Below, piece after piece: positions 61,360 to 64,000 of a DNA stretch of 64,000 nt. This stretch comes from Candidatus Bathyarchaeota archaeon. GTDB taxonomy: Archaea; Thermoproteota; Bathyarchaeia; Bathyarchaeales; Bathycorpusculaceae. Position numbers and translations under genes: made by a program. Where the stretch lies: NCBI GenBank assembly GCA_026014685.1, contig JAOZHW010000007.1:186001-250000 (forward strand), written 5' to 3'. Numbering within the stretch: the stretch's first letter is position 1; every line of letters begins with the position of its first letter. The notes under the pieces are model-generated. The model was not told where the DNA came from. It saw only the letters and a program-made list of their open reading frames with translations, and ran no database searches.

Positions 61360-62787
61360 ATGAGCATCCTATCTCATGACACATTCTGGAACGGCATCGT
61401 CTCCATGCCCATGACCAAGCGGATGCTCCAGCTCTCGCTTAAAAAGTGCCCAGCCTGCGGCAGAACGGTTCTTGAAGCGGCGCTGGATGATTACGGCGGC
61501 AAAACCGACAAAAAATGCCGCAAATGCAGTGGGCTCTACTCGCAGATTATCGCGTTCTGGATAGAATTCCTACGCAGGGCATTGGGATTCAAACGGGCTA
61601 AAGTCGAGAAGCTCCTAACGGACAGATACGCGCGCAACGCTGTCCTCAACTTGGTTGAATCTTTTGAGCACTTCGGCATAAAGAAGCCAATTTCGCTTGT
61701 AGCTCCTTTTTTGGTGGTTTGGGATTTCACCCACAAATGCAATTTGCGTTGCAAGCACTGCTACAGCAACAGCGGCGAACCCGAGCCTGACGAGTTAACA
61801 ACCGAGCAGGCACTCAACGTTGTTGACCAGTTGGCTGATGCGCATGTTACGGCGTTGGCGTTTAGCGGCGGCGAACCCCTCACACGCAAAGACTTCTTCC
61901 AAGTTGCAAAACACGCCTCAGACCGAGGTCTCTACATTTCTTTAGCGTCAAACGGCACCCTACTAAATAGGGAGAACGCTGCTAAACTGAAACAGGCGGG
62001 AGTTAACTACGTTGATATTAGCATCGATGGGGCAACTGCGAAAACCCATGACGACTTCCGCGGGGTAAACGGCGCCTACGACCGTGCTGTTGCGGGTCTC
62101 AAGAACTGCATCGAAGCCGACATCTGCACGTGCATCGCCACCACCGTTGGCAAAAACAACATGGCGGAGCTCCCTGCTATAATCGATTTAGCTGAAGAAT
62201 TGGGAGTGGAACGGTTTACTTACTTCAATTTTATCCCTGCTGGACGCGGCAAAGACCACGCCGACCAAGACCTAACAGCACAAGAACGCGAAGACGTAAT
62301 GCGCTACCTTCTGAATCGTATGTCGGCAGGCTGCAAAACCACCATACTCGCAACGGCGCCGCAGTTGGCTCGGGTTGCAGCTCAATGTCAAGGTGACGCA
62401 GGTACAGGGGAAGTCACGATGGCTTTGGCGCATATGCAAACCGTCAAAGTCACAAAGAAAGCGGTGCCCTTGGGTGAGTTCATAGGCGGCTGTGGAGCAG
62501 GAAGACTCTACTGCGCCATTTCTCCGCAGGGTGACGTGCGCCCCTGTGTGTTCCTTCCAGTTAACGTGGGTAACCTTAAAGAACGCACATTCAAAGACAT
62601 CTGGCTAAACGCGCCGCTCTTTAACGCCTTCCGCAACCGAGCTAACCTCAAAGGCAGCTGCAGCAAATGCACCTACAAGTACATCTGCGGCGGATGCCGA
62701 GCACGCAGCGCAGCTTACCATAACGGAGACACCTTAAACGGTGACCCAGGCTGTCTTAACGGAGTGAAAATCCAAAATGGCAGCTAA
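61360..62787 (+). CDS. radical SAM/SPASM protein with N-terminal zinc ribbon
   Basis: The 475-residue protein starts with CPACG (30-34) and CRKC (53-56), a zinc ribbon. The radical SAM site is HKCNLRCKHCYS (Cys127, Cys131, Cys134), then AFSGGEPLTRKDFF. The C-terminal SPASM-like part has CSKCTYKYICGGCRARS. It resembles heme-biosynthesis AhbD-like and peptide-modifying enzymes, but the substrate is unknown. It overlaps the DUF362 gene by 11 bases. Confidence 0.87.
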   Translation: MSILSHDTFWNGIVSMPMTKRMLQLSLKKCPACGRTVLEAALDDYGGKTDKKCRKCSGLYSQIIAFWIEFLRRALGFKRAKVEKLLTDRYARNAVLNLVESFEHFGIKKPISLVAPFLVVWDFTHKCNLRCKHCYSNSGEPEPDELTTEQALNVVDQLADAHVTALAFSGGEPLTRKDFFQVAKHASDRGLYISLASNGTLLNRENAAKLKQAGVNYVDISIDGATAKTHDDFRGVNGAYDRAVAGLKNCIEADICTCIATTVGKNNMAELPAIIDLAEELGVERFTYFNFIPAGRGKDHADQDLTAQEREDVMRYLLNRMSAGCKTTILATAPQLARVAAQCQGDAGTGEVTMALAHMQTVKVTKKAVPLGEFIGGCGAGRLYCAISPQGDVRPCVFLPVNVGNLKERTFKDIWLNAPLFNAFRNRANLKGSCSKCTYKYICGGCRARSAAYHNGDTLNGDPGCLNGVKIQNGS

Positions 62788-63730
62788 CACGGTGAAAATC
62801 AGCCGTGCAGGCAACGACGTAAGCGGCATCATTAAAGAAGCCGTCTCAAAAGCTAACCTCAAAGGCAAAAAACGGATTTACATCAAACCCAACCTCAGCC
62901 ACCCCGAATACCTGCCCGGCGTCGTCACCAGCCCCGAAGTCATGCGTCAAGTCGTCAGCCTCTTACGCGACGCCAACAGCGAAGTTATAGTCGGTGAATC
63001 CAACGGTTTCAACTATCCCTGCTGGACCGCCTTTGACAAAACGGGGGTGCAGGCAGCGGTTGAGGCGGCAGGCGGAAAAGTCATCAACCTCTCTGAGGAC
63101 AAAGTAGTTGAAGTAAAATTCCAGACCAACACACCTCTCAAAAGGCTCTACCTTCCCAAAACCATCATAGACGCAGACGCCGTCGTCGATTTGCCGCTAA
63201 TGAAGACGCATGAGTTTATGGCGTACAGTGGAGCCGTCAAGAACCTCTTTGGATGCGTGCCAAGCAACCGCCGCATCTATCTGCATCCGTATCTGCCTGA
63301 AGTGTTCTATCGGCTCTATTCTCTTTTCAAGCCGTCGCTTACAATCATGGACGCCCGCATCGGAATCGAGGGCAACGGCCCAACCAAAGGCAAACCCGTC
63401 AAAATGGGCTTATTCCTAACGGGCAACGACGCCTTGGCAGTGGACATCGTCGCCGCAGAAGTTATGATGTTGGATTGGAAGAAAACCTACCTCAAATATG
63501 TCGCCGACAAATCGGGCTTCAACGGAGACGCCATCCAAGTTGAAGGGTTGCAGGTAAGGGAGGTTGCGCACCGCTTTGAGCCGCCCCGAATTGACCTGCC
63601 TGTGAAGGCGCAGATGATGATTTATCAGCATGAGTATTTGACCAAGTTTTTCTTCTGCTCACTCGACATTGTGCACTTGTTCCAGAGGGTTACACAAGCT
63701 TACCGAAAAGAACCCGTACAAATTGCCTAA
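62777..63730 (+). CDS. DUF362 family protein
   Basis: The 317-residue protein shows the DUF362 pattern: IYIKPNLSHPEY with a PNL loop, VIVGESNG, DADAVVDLPLMKTHEFMAYSGAVKNLFGCVP, and DARIGIEGNGPTKGKP. No ferredoxin motif is present, unlike longer DUF362 proteins. Co-occurrence and overlap with the SPASM enzyme suggest a joint pathway. The real reaction is unknown. Confidence 0.86.
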   Translation: MAANTVKISRAGNDVSGIIKEAVSKANLKGKKRIYIKPNLSHPEYLPGVVTSPEVMRQVVSLLRDANSEVIVGESNGFNYPCWTAFDKTGVQAAVEAAGGKVINLSEDKVVEVKFQTNTPLKRLYLPKTIIDADAVVDLPLMKTHEFMAYSGAVKNLFGCVPSNRRIYLHPYLPEVFYRLYSLFKPSLTIMDARIGIEGNGPTKGKPVKMGLFLTGNDALAVDIVAAEVMMLDWKKTYLKYVADKSGFNGDAIQVEGLQVREVAHRFEPPRIDLPVKAQMMIYQHEYLTKFFFCSLDIVHLFQRVTQAYRKEPVQIA

Positions 63731-64000
63731 CTAAGCGCTTCTTGGTAGACTTTCATGGCGTCTTTGACCACAATGCGCCAATCCAGCTGCTCAACCACCG
63801 TCTGCCGCGCTTTTACCCCCATCTCAGAGGCCTCCGCTGGGTGCTCAAGCAAGTGGAGGATTCTGTCCGCGAATGCTTTTTCATCGAAGGGCTTAACAAG
63901 GAAGCCGTTTTTGCCGCTTTGGATTGTTTCGGGGATGCCGCCCACCGTTGTCGTCACTACAGGTAAACCTGTTGCCAACGCCTCCAACACTGCAAAGGGG
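63727..64000 (-). CDS. glycosyltransferase family 4, C-terminal part only
   Basis: The last 91 codons of a GT4/GT1-like glycosyltransferase, continuing past the right edge. PFAVLEALATGLPVVTTTVGGIPE is the nucleotide-sugar-binding E-x7-E region. The stop codon overlaps the DUF362 stop on the opposite strand. The substrate is unknown. Confidence 0.85.
   Translation of the reverse strand, partial: PFAVLEALATGLPVVTTTVGGIPETIQSGKNGFLVKPFDEKAFADRILHLLEHPAEASEMGVKARQTVVEQLDWRIVVKDAMKVYQEALS

Noticed and set aside
1-64000. CRISPR array or cas operon
   Set aside because: No regularly spaced direct repeats were seen; the Cas4-like domain is part of the helicase fusion, not of a cas cluster.

Overview
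The window looks like a chromosome segment of an uncultured TACK-group archaeon, most plausibly Bathyarchaeia. Supporting signs are an archaeal exosome/SBDS/proteasome-alpha/eL43/Pcc1 gene string, LysW-carrier amino-acid biosynthesis, archaeal TATA-box promoters with some leaderless genes, an ER-type (Ser/His) signal peptidase, a TackOD1-like output domain, many Lrp/AsnC regulators, and surface proteins with N-terminal signals and C-terminal anchors. TTG and GTG starts are common. The lineage call is inference from gene content.

Layout. 1-4.3 kb holds the 5' part of a giant minus-strand nuclease-helicase, cut by the left edge. 4.4-5.5 kb has small unknown genes. 5.5-11.2 kb is a complete minus-strand lysW-X-Y-Z-J-K operon with a divergent Lrp regulator and palindromes between them. 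11.9-18.4 kb is mixed: a DUF523 protein, a CooT-like protein, a TIM-barrel-like protein, a PH/zinc-ribbon protein, an IMPase-phosphoesterase pair, HicAB and an RHH protein. 18.4-23.8 kb has pyrF, an Aquifex-type aconitase, a CaCA exchanger and a Usp. 23.9-26.2 kb is an AT-rich scar: a NosD-like surface protein, an integrase N-terminal fragment, a broken tRNA 3' end and an intact tRNA-Leu. 26.3-38.8 kb is devoted to the cell surface: GT2, a GT-C/PMT/GT2 glycosylation operon, a glycosidase-like protein, NosD, MFS and ECF transporters. 38.9-49.3 kb combines Lrp regulators, a large beta-propeller surface protein, two B12-type radical SAM enzymes, a methyltransferase and an Fe-S aldo/keto reductase. 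49.4-54.5 kb has membrane glycosyltransferase, MFS, signal peptidase and flavodoxin genes. 54.5-59.5 kb is the information-processing operon psmA-sbds-rrp4-rrp41-rrp42-eL43-pcc1. 59.8-64 kb has another beta-propeller protein and a SPASM radical SAM/DUF362 pair next to a glycosyltransferase that runs off the right edge.

The least explained structure is non-coding. A family of about 95-bp elements (15793-15884, 55042-55140 inverted, 59687-59781, and a promoter-only version at 34252-34291) has a conserved small hairpin, a conserved GC-rich core and a nearly invariant pyrimidine-tract/TATA end. Two copies share 38 identical bases. A second candidate is a pair of interleaved inverted repeats (pseudoknot order) at 42569-42657 after the large surface-protein gene. 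Perfect or near-perfect palindromes lie at three regulated promoters (lysW/lrp, lrp/surface protein, and upstream of psmA).
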